A stretch of DNA of 61,542 nt from Bacillota bacterium (GTDB lineage Bacteria > Bacillota > Clostridia > Peptostreptococcales > Anaerovoracaceae): NCBI GenBank assembly GCA_017459895.1, contig JAFUCA010000017.1, forward strand, positions 1-61,542. Reading direction: 5' to 3'. The translations under genes and the position numbers were made by a program. The notes under the pieces were generated by a model that saw only the letters and a program-made list of their open reading frames with translations, was not told the DNA's origin and did no database searches. Positions 51,553 to 60,733 of this stretch are shown here, one piece after another (positions within the stretch are counted from its first letter, which is position 1; the number at the start of each line of letters is the position of its first letter).

Positions 51553-54500
51553 GTGCAGAACTGGTCGTTAAAACAATTGCAGGAACTGCTTACAGACAAA
51601 AGCTATCGGCGGACGCTCGTCAGAGCGCTCGCTGTTATTGTCGTTTTTTGCACGACCTATGCGCTGATCCTGCCGGCCATCACCCTCGAGAAGGACAAGG
51701 CTCAGGAGATGGGCGGAGTGGATGTGGAGCAGGCCATCGAACTGCAGACGGAGGAAGAGGAGACGGCTGCGGCCGCTTCGGATGAGCCGGATGCTGATGC
51801 AAAGGCTGGGCCGGACGCTGATGCAAAGGCTGGCGAGCCGCAGGAAGCGGCTGCAGCGGATGATGATAACGCAGTAGTTCCGTCAGAGGGGGACCTGGAT
51901 CCTGCTGCCCAGGATACGGAAGCGGCAGCCTTTGCACCGGGAGAGCCCATTACCTATGAAGACGATACCATCCGAGTGACAGCCACACCGCTGGACGAAG
52001 AGATTCCGGCCGGAGCGGAGCTTGTTGTGACGCCGATCACCCCGGACATGGACGCTTACGATGCTTACTTCGAAGCGCTCAACCGGGGGTTTGATGCGGG
52101 TACCTACAACCCCGGGAACTCCCTTCTCTACGACGTATCCGTCATGGTGGGAGATCAGGAATACGAACCAAAGGACGGCAAGATTGAAGTCAAGCTGGAG
52201 TTCAAAGACAACCAGCTGACGGAGATGCTGGGCGGAGATCTGGATGAAAATGCGCCTCTCCGCGTGATTCACCTGCCGGTGAAAGGGAAGAACAGCAGCT
52301 CCCTCGAAAACGTGAAGGCATCCCGGGTCGAACGGGAATACGTCGCGGGTACGATCCTGGATACAGACGATGCGGAATCCGTCAGTTTCGAACTGGATAG
52401 TTTGTCAGTGGTGACGGTGACGGGGGCCACTACTGATGTGAACGTGACAGGGGCACTTCAGGGGACCACTATGAAGTCCCTCGATTACAATGTCTACGCA
52501 TATCTGGTACAGGAGAACGGCGGGGACGCTTATGGTGTCAAGATCAATTTTACAAATAAACAGTTCACCGGAACAATATCAAATGTGCCGGTAGGGACGT
52601 ATAATCTGGTGCTTGCGTACAAGGCAAATAATCAGCAATTAACGGAAGGGAAATGGAATAAGAATAACGTATACGAAAATATTGTTGTTGAGAATACAGG
52701 ACAATATATCTTTGGATACTCTGCACAAATGCCGGAGGATAAGACAATCACTTCAAGTGATAAGACAGTAAGTTTTGCATTAAGTGTATCCGAAACAACG
52801 AGTGCTGGCAATGTGTCTTTATCTACAATTATGGACAGGGCCCTGAATTACGGTATTGTGGCCGAGGATATCAAGTATAATGTCAGATCCTACACAAATT
52901 TTGCGGCGAAACATATTGATATTTCAAATAGCAATGACAGTACAATTTATAGCCACAGGGCTGATGGAATCGAGGTGGTCCCCAATATTCTTGCAAGTAT
53001 AACACACAATGGTCAGCCCATGTCGACACAGGATAAACCTGCAAACTATTATGTGACAGAAGATGACAAAAGCAAGGTAAGTTCCAACAATACAGAAGAA
53101 ACAATTTTACGGAACAAAAATGAGATTGAAGACCGTATTGAGATCATGATTTCCAATACGCTGAAACAGGCCGAGGAACTTGCACAGCCAGAAAAGAATA
53201 TGCTGACACTTCCATCCGTATTGACAGTAGACGTCAGTCCGTATGGAAAGGACGAGACAATCATTTTGGATGCAACAAACATTAGCGGGGAGCAAAATGG
53301 CTTCACTATTGTTAAACGACCTGGACAGACAGTAGTTTTTAATATATATGGCGAAAATGCTGCTCCACCACAGAATATCAAGATCAAGTTAGTTGATGAT
53401 GAAGGAAAGCAGATAGGAGATATCTACGAGGCGGGAGATAGTATGAAAAATGCTCCTGCATCAGATGGTAACGTATGGAACAAGGTCATCTGGAACTTTC
53501 CTGACGCGCCGTCGGTGACCGCCACAAATTGCATTGGAGGAATATTTCTGGTTCCGAAAGGTGATTTCAATGCGGCAAATAAGGGCGGTGGATGGATCGT
53601 GGCCCGAGGCAGGGTAAGTGTAACAAACGAATGGTATGGATTCCCCGGAGATGATGAACCGTTCAAACAGAAAATAATCCGAAAGACTTTTGTAGGGATT
53701 TCGGAGGAAAATGTTGATAAAAATAACTACCAAATCAAGGTGTGGACACATACTAATGAAAGCACGTCGGGCACAACTCGCGACCAATTAATAACCTCGC
53801 TGGTAATAAAAGAGGATTCAGATCCAACCCTAATACATGACAATACCGGAGAGAATGATCAGACGGGATATCTGGGGAAAGGAGTAGATGAAAATGGTGA
53901 TTTCTATGTTGAGTGGAGAACACCGCCGTTGTCTGTTGGAAACGAGCATAAATTAACTGAGGTTAATGCTGCCAGTACCGATGGAATTGATCCGGTTTTG
54001 ATTGAATTTACCGGACCTTATTCGGTGTGGAGTGATACAGCGAAGGATTATGTCTGGGAAAGCCGACAGGAAGATTTCACGAGCGCTGATAGTTTTGCGG
54101 GAATCTTTAATGTCAGTTCTCATAATGAAGATTACAGGCAGAATGTTTATGTGGTCAACCACTATACAGATATAAATAATCCTACAGTTTACGTAGCTCC
54201 AGAGGCTACAAAACAGTTGACTGGACGAAGTCTGTATGCGAATCAGTTCTCGTTTGAACTTTCAGCAACAGGTGATACACCACACATCAATGATTCCAAT
54301 AAAGACATTGTGACGAATGATGCAAATGGTCACATAAAGTTTGACCCTATTAAGTTTGAGAATCTTGGAATATCTTCAGGACAATCCAGGAAATTTACCT
54401 ATGCGATAAAAGAGGTTATCCCTGAGACTGCGACGGAAGAGGAAGGAATCGTTAGCAACGATGATGGGTATACTTATGATACACACGTCTGTAATGTTGA

Positions 54501-56601
54501 GATTACTGTGACAATGAGCCCTTCAGGCAAATATATTGCAGATGTGAAATACACTACAGATGACGGTGAAGATGTTGCGAATCTGTTTAGTAATTCATAT
54601 GAAGCGACTTCAGAGAGTATTGATATTACAGCAAGAAAGATTCTGGAAGGCGGAGAACTGGAGAACGGAGAGTTTACATTCAAAATCTATAATGTGAATG
54701 AAAATGGCAGTGCAGGAGATTTGATTTCCTCTGCGAACAATGATGCTCATGGAAATGTGGTGTTTAGGAAAGCTGCAGAGTTTGCACCGGCAGAATTTGG
54801 AGATTCTACTTCATGGCCAAAAACAATTACCAAAAAATACATGATCGAAGAAGAACCCGGCTCTGAGGTGGGTATGGTCTATGCTACCAATAAAGTATAT
54901 GTTACTGTTTCGGCAACTATTGGTGAAGACGGAGCCATAACGATAGCTGACCCCGTGTATTCAGATACTCCTGCAGATGAGGGACAGCTGACTGCAGTAT
55001 ATGAGCCGAACGATGAAACTAATCCGCTGGTCGGAAAGATCAGGGTTGGAGTGGAAAATGTAACGCTTGGCGAAGATAACACAGTTACACTAACAGACGA
55101 GAACGGATCCGTCACAACAGCAGTTCCAACAGGTAATTATGCGGAATTTAATGTGGATTACAGCAATTCTTACGGTGCGCATCGCTATACGGTGACAGCG
55201 GGAAATCATACAGGATCGCTTGTAGTCACTGCAACAGAGGGAGAAACCACCTCTGGAGGGGGCGGAGCAGGTGATGGCACCGGAAACATTACGTTTTTTA
55301 ATAAGGACAATCAGGTAATTGACAGTGTAAATGCCGGAGACGAAATAATTCTAACTTTTGAAAAAAAGAATTATCGGTTAGCAAATGGGAATCCTGAATC
55401 ACGTTTCGTATTAAAACTACGGTTATCCGATACAAATAACAGTGATATTAAAACAATTGAAGTGACGCCAGAAGTTATTAGAACCAATCTGTATACAAAG
55501 CCAAGTGATAGTGATTATTGTGATTTGACGCTTACTTATCACTATGTTGTTCCTGAAGAGGTGTATGATCAATACTATTGGCCGAATGGAGCAAACAGAA
55601 AAGTGGGAAAGATTAAGATAGATGGAGACATAACCGATAGCCCGAGCTTTGAGGGGTATACGCAAGGCGGAAGCAGTACTAAGGAACCAGATACCGTAGA
55701 AGCCTCACCCTTTACAGACACTTTCAATGCGGAGTCGATTGATCCGACATTTATCAATCAGCGTACGACAGCAGGATTGGAAATCTACAAGACGGTTTCC
55801 GGTTTGAATACTGATAAAACCAGAAGCTATAACTTCACAATAACACTGCCTGAAGGACAAACCGATGCGTTTTACAAAATGTATGACAGTAATGGGGTCA
55901 TGAAGTCTTCCGGAACCTGGGAATCTGGTCCGAGACAGTTCACATTATCTGATGGTGAGCACATCGCATTAGAGGCCCTGCCGACGGGAAAAAATATTAC
56001 AATCACAGAATCGACGGATGATGCGTATACAACAACAATTAACCGTGATGGTACTGATGGGGCAACGGCAGAGGTCAGTATTAACAATAATGAGAGAAAA
56101 GCGACGGTATCACTAACTCGTGGAACCGCAAGAATTAGATATGTCAATACACGTAATCGGCAGAACGTGAAACTTCTCAAGATTTCATCAACTGATACTT
56201 CAAAAGTACTAGCAGGAGCGGAGTTCACCGTCGAAAAGGACGATGAGATATTTGTGAATTCGGTAATTTCGGGTGAAGATGGATTAATTAATTTAGGTTC
56301 ATTAGAAGTTGGAGATTACTATTTAACAGAAATACATGCTCCAGATGGATATATACCCATTGAAGGCAGAATTCATGTGCGAGTTTCGGCATATGGAGTA
56401 AGTGCTTCTCTGGAAGGAAGTGTGACAATTTACAATGTGCAGGTCGGTGATGACGGAGTAATGACAGTAATTGTTCCAAACAGTAACGGTTACGAACTTC
56501 CCTCCACTGGCGGACCGGGCACCACGTGGATCTACCTTCTGGGGTCAATGCTGATCCTGGGATGCGGCATTCTTCTGATCGCGCGGCGCAGACTGCAGTA
56601 A
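51553..56601 (+). CDS. LPxTG-anchored SpaA/Cna-B type surface adhesin
   Basis: The 1682-residue protein starts with GTG. An N-terminal export helix (ALAVIVVFCTTYALILPAITLE, about 23-45; ILPAIT is typical of clostridial surface adhesins) precedes an Ala/Asp-rich linker. Several pilin-like or Cna-B beta domains follow (ATKQLTGRSLYANQFSFEL, ARKILEGGELENGEFTFKI, EIYKTVSGLNTDKTRSYNFTI, VKLLKISSTDTSKVLAGAEFTV) and probably form Lys-Asn isopeptide bonds. It ends ELPSTGG, a membrane helix and RRRLQ, a sortase anchor. Codons from about 52480 to 56480 are visibly more A/T-rich than both ends, suggesting a swapped middle. Three dispersed word copies lie in the G/C-rich 5' part only. Confidence 0.9.
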   Translation: MQNWSLKQLQELLTDKSYRRTLVRALAVIVVFCTTYALILPAITLEKDKAQEMGGVDVEQAIELQTEEEETAAAASDEPDADAKAGPDADAKAGEPQEAAAADDDNAVVPSEGDLDPAAQDTEAAAFAPGEPITYEDDTIRVTATPLDEEIPAGAELVVTPITPDMDAYDAYFEALNRGFDAGTYNPGNSLLYDVSVMVGDQEYEPKDGKIEVKLEFKDNQLTEMLGGDLDENAPLRVIHLPVKGKNSSSLENVKASRVEREYVAGTILDTDDAESVSFELDSLSVVTVTGATTDVNVTGALQGTTMKSLDYNVYAYLVQENGGDAYGVKINFTNKQFTGTISNVPVGTYNLVLAYKANNQQLTEGKWNKNNVYENIVVENTGQYIFGYSAQMPEDKTITSSDKTVSFALSVSETTSAGNVSLSTIMDRALNYGIVAEDIKYNVRSYTNFAAKHIDISNSNDSTIYSHRADGIEVVPNILASITHNGQPMSTQDKPANYYVTEDDKSKVSSNNTEETILRNKNEIEDRIEIMISNTLKQAEELAQPEKNMLTLPSVLTVDVSPYGKDETIILDATNISGEQNGFTIVKRPGQTVVFNIYGENAAPPQNIKIKLVDDEGKQIGDIYEAGDSMKNAPASDGNVWNKVIWNFPDAPSVTATNCIGGIFLVPKGDFNAANKGGGWIVARGRVSVTNEWYGFPGDDEPFKQKIIRKTFVGISEENVDKNNYQIKVWTHTNESTSGTTRDQLITSLVIKEDSDPTLIHDNTGENDQTGYLGKGVDENGDFYVEWRTPPLSVGNEHKLTEVNAASTDGIDPVLIEFTGPYSVWSDTAKDYVWESRQEDFTSADSFAGIFNVSSHNEDYRQNVYVVNHYTDINNPTVYVAPEATKQLTGRSLYANQFSFELSATGDTPHINDSNKDIVTNDANGHIKFDPIKFENLGISSGQSRKFTYAIKEVIPETATEEEGIVSNDDGYTYDTHVCNVEITVTMSPSGKYIADVKYTTDDGEDVANLFSNSYEATSESIDITARKILEGGELENGEFTFKIYNVNENGSAGDLISSANNDAHGNVVFRKAAEFAPAEFGDSTSWPKTITKKYMIEEEPGSEVGMVYATNKVYVTVSATIGEDGAITIADPVYSDTPADEGQLTAVYEPNDETNPLVGKIRVGVENVTLGEDNTVTLTDENGSVTTAVPTGNYAEFNVDYSNSYGAHRYTVTAGNHTGSLVVTATEGETTSGGGGAGDGTGNITFFNKDNQVIDSVNAGDEIILTFEKKNYRLANGNPESRFVLKLRLSDTNNSDIKTIEVTPEVIRTNLYTKPSDSDYCDLTLTYHYVVPEEVYDQYYWPNGANRKVGKIKIDGDITDSPSFEGYTQGGSSTKEPDTVEASPFTDTFNAESIDPTFINQRTTAGLEIYKTVSGLNTDKTRSYNFTITLPEGQTDAFYKMYDSNGVMKSSGTWESGPRQFTLSDGEHIALEALPTGKNITITESTDDAYTTTINRDGTDGATAEVSINNNERKATVSLTRGTARIRYVNTRNRQNVKLLKISSTDTSKVLAGAEFTVEKDDEIFVNSVISGEDGLINLGSLEVGDYYLTEIHAPDGYIPIEGRIHVRVSAYGVSASLEGSVTIYNVQVGDDGVMTVIVPNSNGYELPSTGGPGTTWIYLLGSMLILGCGILLIARRRLQ

Positions 56602-56622
56602 ATCATGTTTCAGAAATCAGAT

Positions 56623-56661
56623 AACCACAGTGCAGACACAGAAATGCGCTGTGGTTTTTTC
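56623..56661 (+). terminator. Terminator of the adhesin gene
   Basis: AACCACAG (56623-56630) pairs with CTGTGGTT (56649-56656), followed by a T run. Confidence 0.85.
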
Positions 56662-56674
56662 CTATTAAGGATTT

Positions 56675-56737
56675 ATGGGGCAGGAAATCTGCAAAGGCTG
56701 GGGCTGCATCCCCATAGAAATTGCAATACAGCCCCAG
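56675..56737. repeat. Four-block GGGG/CCCC element containing the dispersed word
   Basis: GGGG, 19 nt, GGGG, 6 nt, CCCC, 18 nt, CCCC: the same layout as the units at 46069 and 60761. The second block is fused to an exact GCAAAGGCTGG (56691-56701), at the same place where unit 46069 has a one-base variant. Confidence 0.8.
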
Positions 56738-56815
56738 AGATAATCAGAGGTGTTCTTCAGGAGTGAAGTTTGTCATAGATTCTGCCGCAGGAAAGCATAG
56801 CTCAAACTACGGAAC

Positions 56816-57067
56816 CTACCATGAGAGCGCTGTTTTCGTCCAGGATGGTAGGACGCTACCATAGGAGGCTTGCTTTCGTGAAAATATGGTAGGCGGCAGC
56901 GCTCTGGGATAGTAAAAGAGCAAATTGATTCAGTTCTGAAGAATTAAACCAGCAAAATAATTCTGCTTTTCGTTTGAAACAAAGGGTATTCTACCATATT
57001 CAGAGATATCCCGACCAGGATGGTAGATTCCTACCATCCTGGCTAGCTTTTGGCAGTTTCATGGTAG
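56816..57067. repeat. 252-bp CTACCAT element, copy 3
   Basis: Four-arm units lie at 56816-56892 and 56991-57067 (spacers 22 and 23 in both, 4-nt centres). The units start 175 bp apart. In the first unit AGAGCGCTG (56824-56832) can also pair with CAGCGCTCT (56897-56905). The dispersed word (57091-57101) follows, then the rpn promoter. There is no gene in 56602-57209. Confidence 0.9.
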
Positions 57068-57138
57068 GAGGGAGCGGCTGACGAAGATCTCCAGCCTTTG
57101 CACGACAATAAAAATAACAAAATATACCAGTAAAATAT

Positions 57139-57188
57139 TGACAAGTGCGTGCCGTTGTGATATCCTCATAAATACCAAATAATGGTAA
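57139..57188 (+). promoter_or_regulatory. rpn promoter with TACCA/TGGTA operator
   Basis: TTGACA (57139-57144) and TATCCT (57162-57167) are 17 bp apart. Just downstream lies the perfect palindrome TACCAAATAATGGTA (57174-57188), and another TACCA is at 57126-57130. The half-site TACCA is also the core of the CTACCAT arms next door. The block is duplicated before the second rpn copy. Confidence 0.75.
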
Positions 57189-57209
57189 TATCAAAAAGGG
57201 GGTATCAAT

Positions 57210-58049
57210 ATGGCAACGAAAACGTATGACGAACTGTGTTTTACCGATGATTTCATGTTTTGCAAGGTCCTGGAAAACGACCCGGAGCTTTGCAGGGAGC
57301 TGATCGAGATCATTCTGGGGGTGAAGATCGAGATCGTTGAGAAGGTTGGGAAGCAAACGCCGATTGAGATCACGCCGGACGGCAGGGGCGTGCGGCTGGA
57401 TGTCCGGCTGGAGGGCGATGGACGCATTTACAATCTGGAAATGCAGAACGCCGCGAAGAAGGAGCTGCCTCGCAGAAGCCGCTATTATCAGGGAATGCTC
57501 GATCTGGATCAGCTGGAGCGGGGCAGCAAATACAGTGAACTCAAGGAAACATTTATTATTTTTCTCTGCACGTTCGATCCCTTCGAACGGGGCCTCGCAC
57601 GCTATACCATTAAATCGATTGTTGAAGAGGCACCGGGAATCGAATATAATGATGGTACGCACAAGATTTATCTGTCGTCTCTGCCGGATCAGGAAGGCAG
57701 TATGAGCGAAGGACTTCGCCGGTTTCTGAATTACATGAATGACTACAGTGCTGAAGACGATTTTACCCGAAGATTAGAGACAGCGGTGGCTCGTGCGAAA
57801 TCAATGGAAAGCTGGAGGAAGGAATACATGTTTTTGTATGAACACGAGGAAGAAGCACGCGCCGAAGGCCTGGAAGAGGGACTGAAAGAAGGCCGTGCCG
57901 AGGGCGAGGAACTCTTTGGCAGGCTTTACCTTGCGATGAAGGCCGACGACCGCGTGGACGAATTCGAGCAGGCGATCGCGGACCGGGAGTTGTTCGCTGA
58001 CTTGCTGACGGAATACGGACTGTACAAGCGGGACCAGGCCACCGGATAA
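57210..58049 (+). CDS. Rpn-family PD-(D/E)XK nuclease, copy A
   Basis: The 279-residue protein is of the PDDEXK_2/Rpn group. It opens CFTDDFMFCKVLENDPELCREL, and the nuclease core is RLDVRLEGDGRIYNLEMQN (Asp and Glu-Met-Gln), then RSRYYQGMLDLDQLERGSKYSELKETFIIFLC. The C-terminal tail is charged (EEARAEGLEEGLKEGRAEGEEL). E. coli Rpn proteins nick DNA and promote RecA-independent recombination, and a phage-defence role has been reported. It has its own strong promoter and a GGGGG-type ribosome site. An IS66-type element begins two bases after the stop. Confidence 0.88.
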   Translation: MATKTYDELCFTDDFMFCKVLENDPELCRELIEIILGVKIEIVEKVGKQTPIEITPDGRGVRLDVRLEGDGRIYNLEMQNAAKKELPRRSRYYQGMLDLDQLERGSKYSELKETFIIFLCTFDPFERGLARYTIKSIVEEAPGIEYNDGTHKIYLSSLPDQEGSMSEGLRRFLNYMNDYSAEDDFTRRLETAVARAKSMESWRKEYMFLYEHEEEARAEGLEEGLKEGRAEGEELFGRLYLAMKADDRVDEFEQAIADRELFADLLTEYGLYKRDQATG

Positions 58050-58051
58050 TC

Positions 58052-58073
58052 GTAAGCGCAAAGTAACAGGGTG
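58052..58073. repeat. IS66 terminal inverted repeat, left
   Basis: It begins GTAAGCGCAAAGTAACAG. A strong hairpin (AAATGGACTT with AAGTCCATTT) lies just inside, before the tnpC stop. Confidence 0.75.
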
Positions 58074-58119
58074 TTACAAGAAGAAATGGACTTGGAGTGT
58101 TTTACTCTAAGTCCATTTG

Positions 58120-59751
58120 TTAACCTTTGGAGCAGATCTTCTGGACTTCCTCGTTCCATGGAGCAAATCGCTCCAGCTCTTCGTCGGTCATGTCGCTGTC
58201 CGGCCGCTGCCTGAGAAGATACTCCAGGTATTTGTAACGGCTGAGCCCGTACAGTTTCGCCATCTCGACGATCGTATAGATTCCCATGCTTGCATTTGCT
58301 CCGTCAATGGAAGAACTGAACAGCCAGTTTTTCCTGCCGACTGTGACCGGTCTGACCGAGTTCTCGCTCCAGTTGTTCGAAATGCTGCAGCGGCAATCCT
58401 CCAGATAGGTCATCAGATAGTTCCTGCGACCCTGCAGATATGTCACGGCCTTTGCGAATTTCCCGTTTCCGCTTACGGACTGTTTGTCCGCCCACGCGAT
58501 GAAGGCCTCGATCACAGGCTTCTCATCTTTGAGGCGGCGTTTCTTTCGGGTCTCGGGCTTGTAGCCGCGCTCCGCATATTTTCTCTCGTATTCAAATAAT
58601 TTGTTGCAATACATGACCCCCTGCACTGCAGGGTTGGTGATGTCATTGCCATGTCCTTTGGGGATCGCCTCATAGAAATACCGCCGGATGTGCGCATAGC
58701 AGGTACACCTGCGTACATCTTTCAGCTTGTTGTAACCTGAAAAGCCATCGCACATCAGATAGGTCCCGGCTCGGATCCCCTGCAGCATTTCCACCGCTGT
58801 GTCTCCCGATCTTGTCGGCGAGTATCGGTAGTACACGATCGGCGGCAAGCCGTCCTCGCCCGTTCGCAGAAGCCATACATAAGACTTGCTCTCGGGCGCC
58901 TTCCCCGGTTCTTTGAGCACCTGTATCGGTGTCTCGTCCATCATCAGAAACCTTCGTTCGATGGCTTTCCGCAGGAAGAGATCGGTCATCGGCTTGAAAT
59001 ACCGCTCATTGCACTGCACCGTCCAGTTCGCCATCGTCGTACGGTTGATGGGTCCGCCAAGTTCCTCAAAGCTCTTCTCCAGGCGATAGTAGGGAACCGC
59101 CAGTGCGAATTTCTGGTAGAAACTCCAGGCGGCGAGCGATGCGCTCACGTAACTGTGATCCAGCAGCGCTGGCGGAGCCCCTTCATCCTTGATGAATTGC
59201 GGATCTTCCGTATCCTTGCACCTGGGGCACTCATAGGTGGTCGCCATATACTCGATCACATACATCTCGGGTTTGACGTGGACCACATCGCGGCGGATCC
59301 GTTCTGTCCCGATCGGTCTCATCTCACTGCCGCATACACTGCAGGTCTTTTCTTCGTCAGACAGAGTGTCGACATATACTTTCTCGACACGCAGGGCCCC
59401 GAACAGCTCATCAAAGGTGGCTTTTGTCTTCTTCGCCTTTTTGTGTGCCTTGACTTCGATGAATTCTGCTTCCACCAGTTCCGGCTCCTGCTCAGGCACC
59501 ATCCCAAGTTCAGCGAACAGATCCAGCTGGTCGGAGTCGGCTTGGATTACCGTTCTTTCCTTTGATGCACCGAACATCTTCCTCCTTAGAAGCCGCAGCT
59601 CTTCCGTAAGCTCCGCGATACGCTGATCCTTTTCCGCCAGCATCGCGGTCATGGATTCCATGGTCTTGCTCTGTGCGCTGACTGTTTTATTCAGCTCTTT
59701 GATCATGTCCCGCAGCTCTGTGAGCTGAACATCTCTTGCAGGGCTTTCCAT
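58120..59751 (-). CDS. tnpC: IS66 transposase TnpC (DDE)
   Basis: The 543-residue transposase has an N-terminal leucine zipper (about 10-55) and a zinc finger (CSVCGSEM and YECPRCKD). The DDE domain has Asp in LMMDETPIQVL, Asp in LMCDGFSGYN and Glu in NNWSENSVRPV. The C-terminal IS66 domain ends RYKYLEYLLRQRPD. It looks full length and intact. It works with TnpA and TnpB encoded upstream. Confidence 0.95.
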   Translation of the reverse strand: MESPARDVQLTELRDMIKELNKTVSAQSKTMESMTAMLAEKDQRIAELTEELRLLRRKMFGASKERTVIQADSDQLDLFAELGMVPEQEPELVEAEFIEVKAHKKAKKTKATFDELFGALRVEKVYVDTLSDEEKTCSVCGSEMRPIGTERIRRDVVHVKPEMYVIEYMATTYECPRCKDTEDPQFIKDEGAPPALLDHSYVSASLAAWSFYQKFALAVPYYRLEKSFEELGGPINRTTMANWTVQCNERYFKPMTDLFLRKAIERRFLMMDETPIQVLKEPGKAPESKSYVWLLRTGEDGLPPIVYYRYSPTRSGDTAVEMLQGIRAGTYLMCDGFSGYNKLKDVRRCTCYAHIRRYFYEAIPKGHGNDITNPAVQGVMYCNKLFEYERKYAERGYKPETRKKRRLKDEKPVIEAFIAWADKQSVSGNGKFAKAVTYLQGRRNYLMTYLEDCRCSISNNWSENSVRPVTVGRKNWLFSSSIDGANASMGIYTIVEMAKLYGLSRYKYLEYLLRQRPDSDMTDEELERFAPWNEEVQKICSKG

Positions 59752-59890
59752 GCCTGAAACTCCTTTTCTTTGCTACTCATATTTTACCAAATACCGGGAA
59801 ACAAAAAAAGAGTTTTCTTCAGGAAAATACGAAAAAATTCAGTATTTCCAATGCTTTGAGCATCATCAGATCTGCCAAAAATCTCCGCCT

Positions 59891-60241
59891 TCACGTACTG
59901 ATCCTAAGGGCCTTCGGCTGCTCGATCTCCAGTCCGCTCATCAGCCAGTCCAACTGCTTCCAGCTGATCGATCTCACTTCATCAGCATTCCTGGGCCAGC
60001 GGAACCTGCCGCTTACGTTGCTGTCCAGCCGCTTGTACAGCAGGGTATATCCATCCGGCTCCCGAAGCAGGATCTTGATCCTGTCGCAGCGCCTGCCGCA
60101 GAACAGGTAGATCGATCGCCGGTCCGGTTCTTCCCAAAGCTTATCCATGATGATGGCATACAGGCCATCGATGGCTTTGCGCATATCTGTATAGCCGGTG
60201 ATGATATATATGTTTGTTGCCAGAGAGATGTCACCGATCAC
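59891..60241 (-). CDS. tnpB: IS66 accessory protein TnpB
   Basis: The 116-residue IS66 Orf2 protein has the typical YTDMRKAIDGLYAII, SIYLFCGRRCDRIKILL and DGYTLLYKRLDSNVSGRF. It is required for transposition by an unclear mechanism. Its start overlaps the tnpA stop by four bases (ATGA). Confidence 0.93.
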   Translation of the reverse strand: MIGDISLATNIYIITGYTDMRKAIDGLYAIIMDKLWEEPDRRSIYLFCGRRCDRIKILLREPDGYTLLYKRLDSNVSGRFRWPRNADEVRSISWKQLDWLMSGLEIEQPKALRIST

Positions 60242-60624
60242 ATTGTACCTCCAAGACCTGCCAGCAATGTCCTGAGCAGTGCGGGATCCACAGCATTCGT
60301 CAGCCGGATCACTGTCCGGCCGGAGATGATCTCTGCGACTGGTTGTCCTGTGCTCAGCGGCATTGGCTCTGGAATTCTGTGCCCCGTGTCCGGCACAAGG
60401 TCTACTTTGATGACTTCCTGTGGCTGCGGCTTATGGGGTGAGCGCTGTCTCATTGGCTCCGGTATGTCCGGATACCCGTTTTCCCTGAAGTCGTGAATCC
60501 ATTTGTAGAACGTGCTTCTTCGAATGCCATGTTCTTCAAGCCACTGATAATCCGAAAGTCCGCTTCTGCGGCATTCGAGGACAAGTTCGTAACGCTCTTC
60601 CTGGGTGAGATTTCTTGTGTTCAT
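60238..60624 (-). CDS. tnpA: IS66 accessory protein TnpA
   Basis: The 128-residue IS66 Orf1 protein has a helix-turn-helix (YELVLECRRSGLSDYQWLEEHGIRRSTFYKWIHDFR in outline, about 12-47), followed by a variable C-terminus. It probably binds the element ends. Translation couples to tnpB. Confidence 0.9.
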   Translation of the reverse strand: MNTRNLTQEERYELVLECRRSGLSDYQWLEEHGIRRSTFYKWIHDFRENGYPDIPEPMRQRSPHKPQPQEVIKVDLVPDTGHRIPEPMPLSTGQPVAEIISGRTVIRLTNAVDPALLRTLLAGLGGTM

Positions 60625-60733
60625 GCTGTACCTCTTTTCTTAGACTTAAATGGTACCGCTACTCTTATGGACATAGAGTGAAATGGTCCATTTCCTCCTA
60701 ATATTATGAGGTGTCGGATCAGACGTTACAATC

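Larger units (their letters stand above)
3246..57101. repeat. 27 dispersed copies of the word GCAAAGGCTG / CAGCCTTTGC
   Basis: CAGCCTTTGC reads on the plus strand at 3247, 12367, 13131, 16304, 20589, 22879, 23055, 25001, 32066, 35312, 37829, 38661, 40116, 45805, 51926 and 57092. GCAAAGGCTG reads on the plus strand at 15877, 26728, 28678, 31398, 42511, 44448, 49720, 50303, 51799, 51823 and 56691 (first bases given). 21 of 27 extend to GCAAAGGCTGG, and 12 have AT on the far side, giving the consensus GATGCAAAGGCTGG. 22 are in genes, in different reading frames, and 5 between genes. One-mismatch copies are at 2723, 6468, 29583, 34945, 40434 and 46084. Confidence 0.92.

Noticed and set aside
3246-57101. 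Dispersed word as Chi or chromosome-segregation (KOPS/FtsK) site
   Set aside because: Orientation is mixed (16 to 11) across the window. This is not ruled out, since the replication direction is unknown, but it is not the favoured reading.
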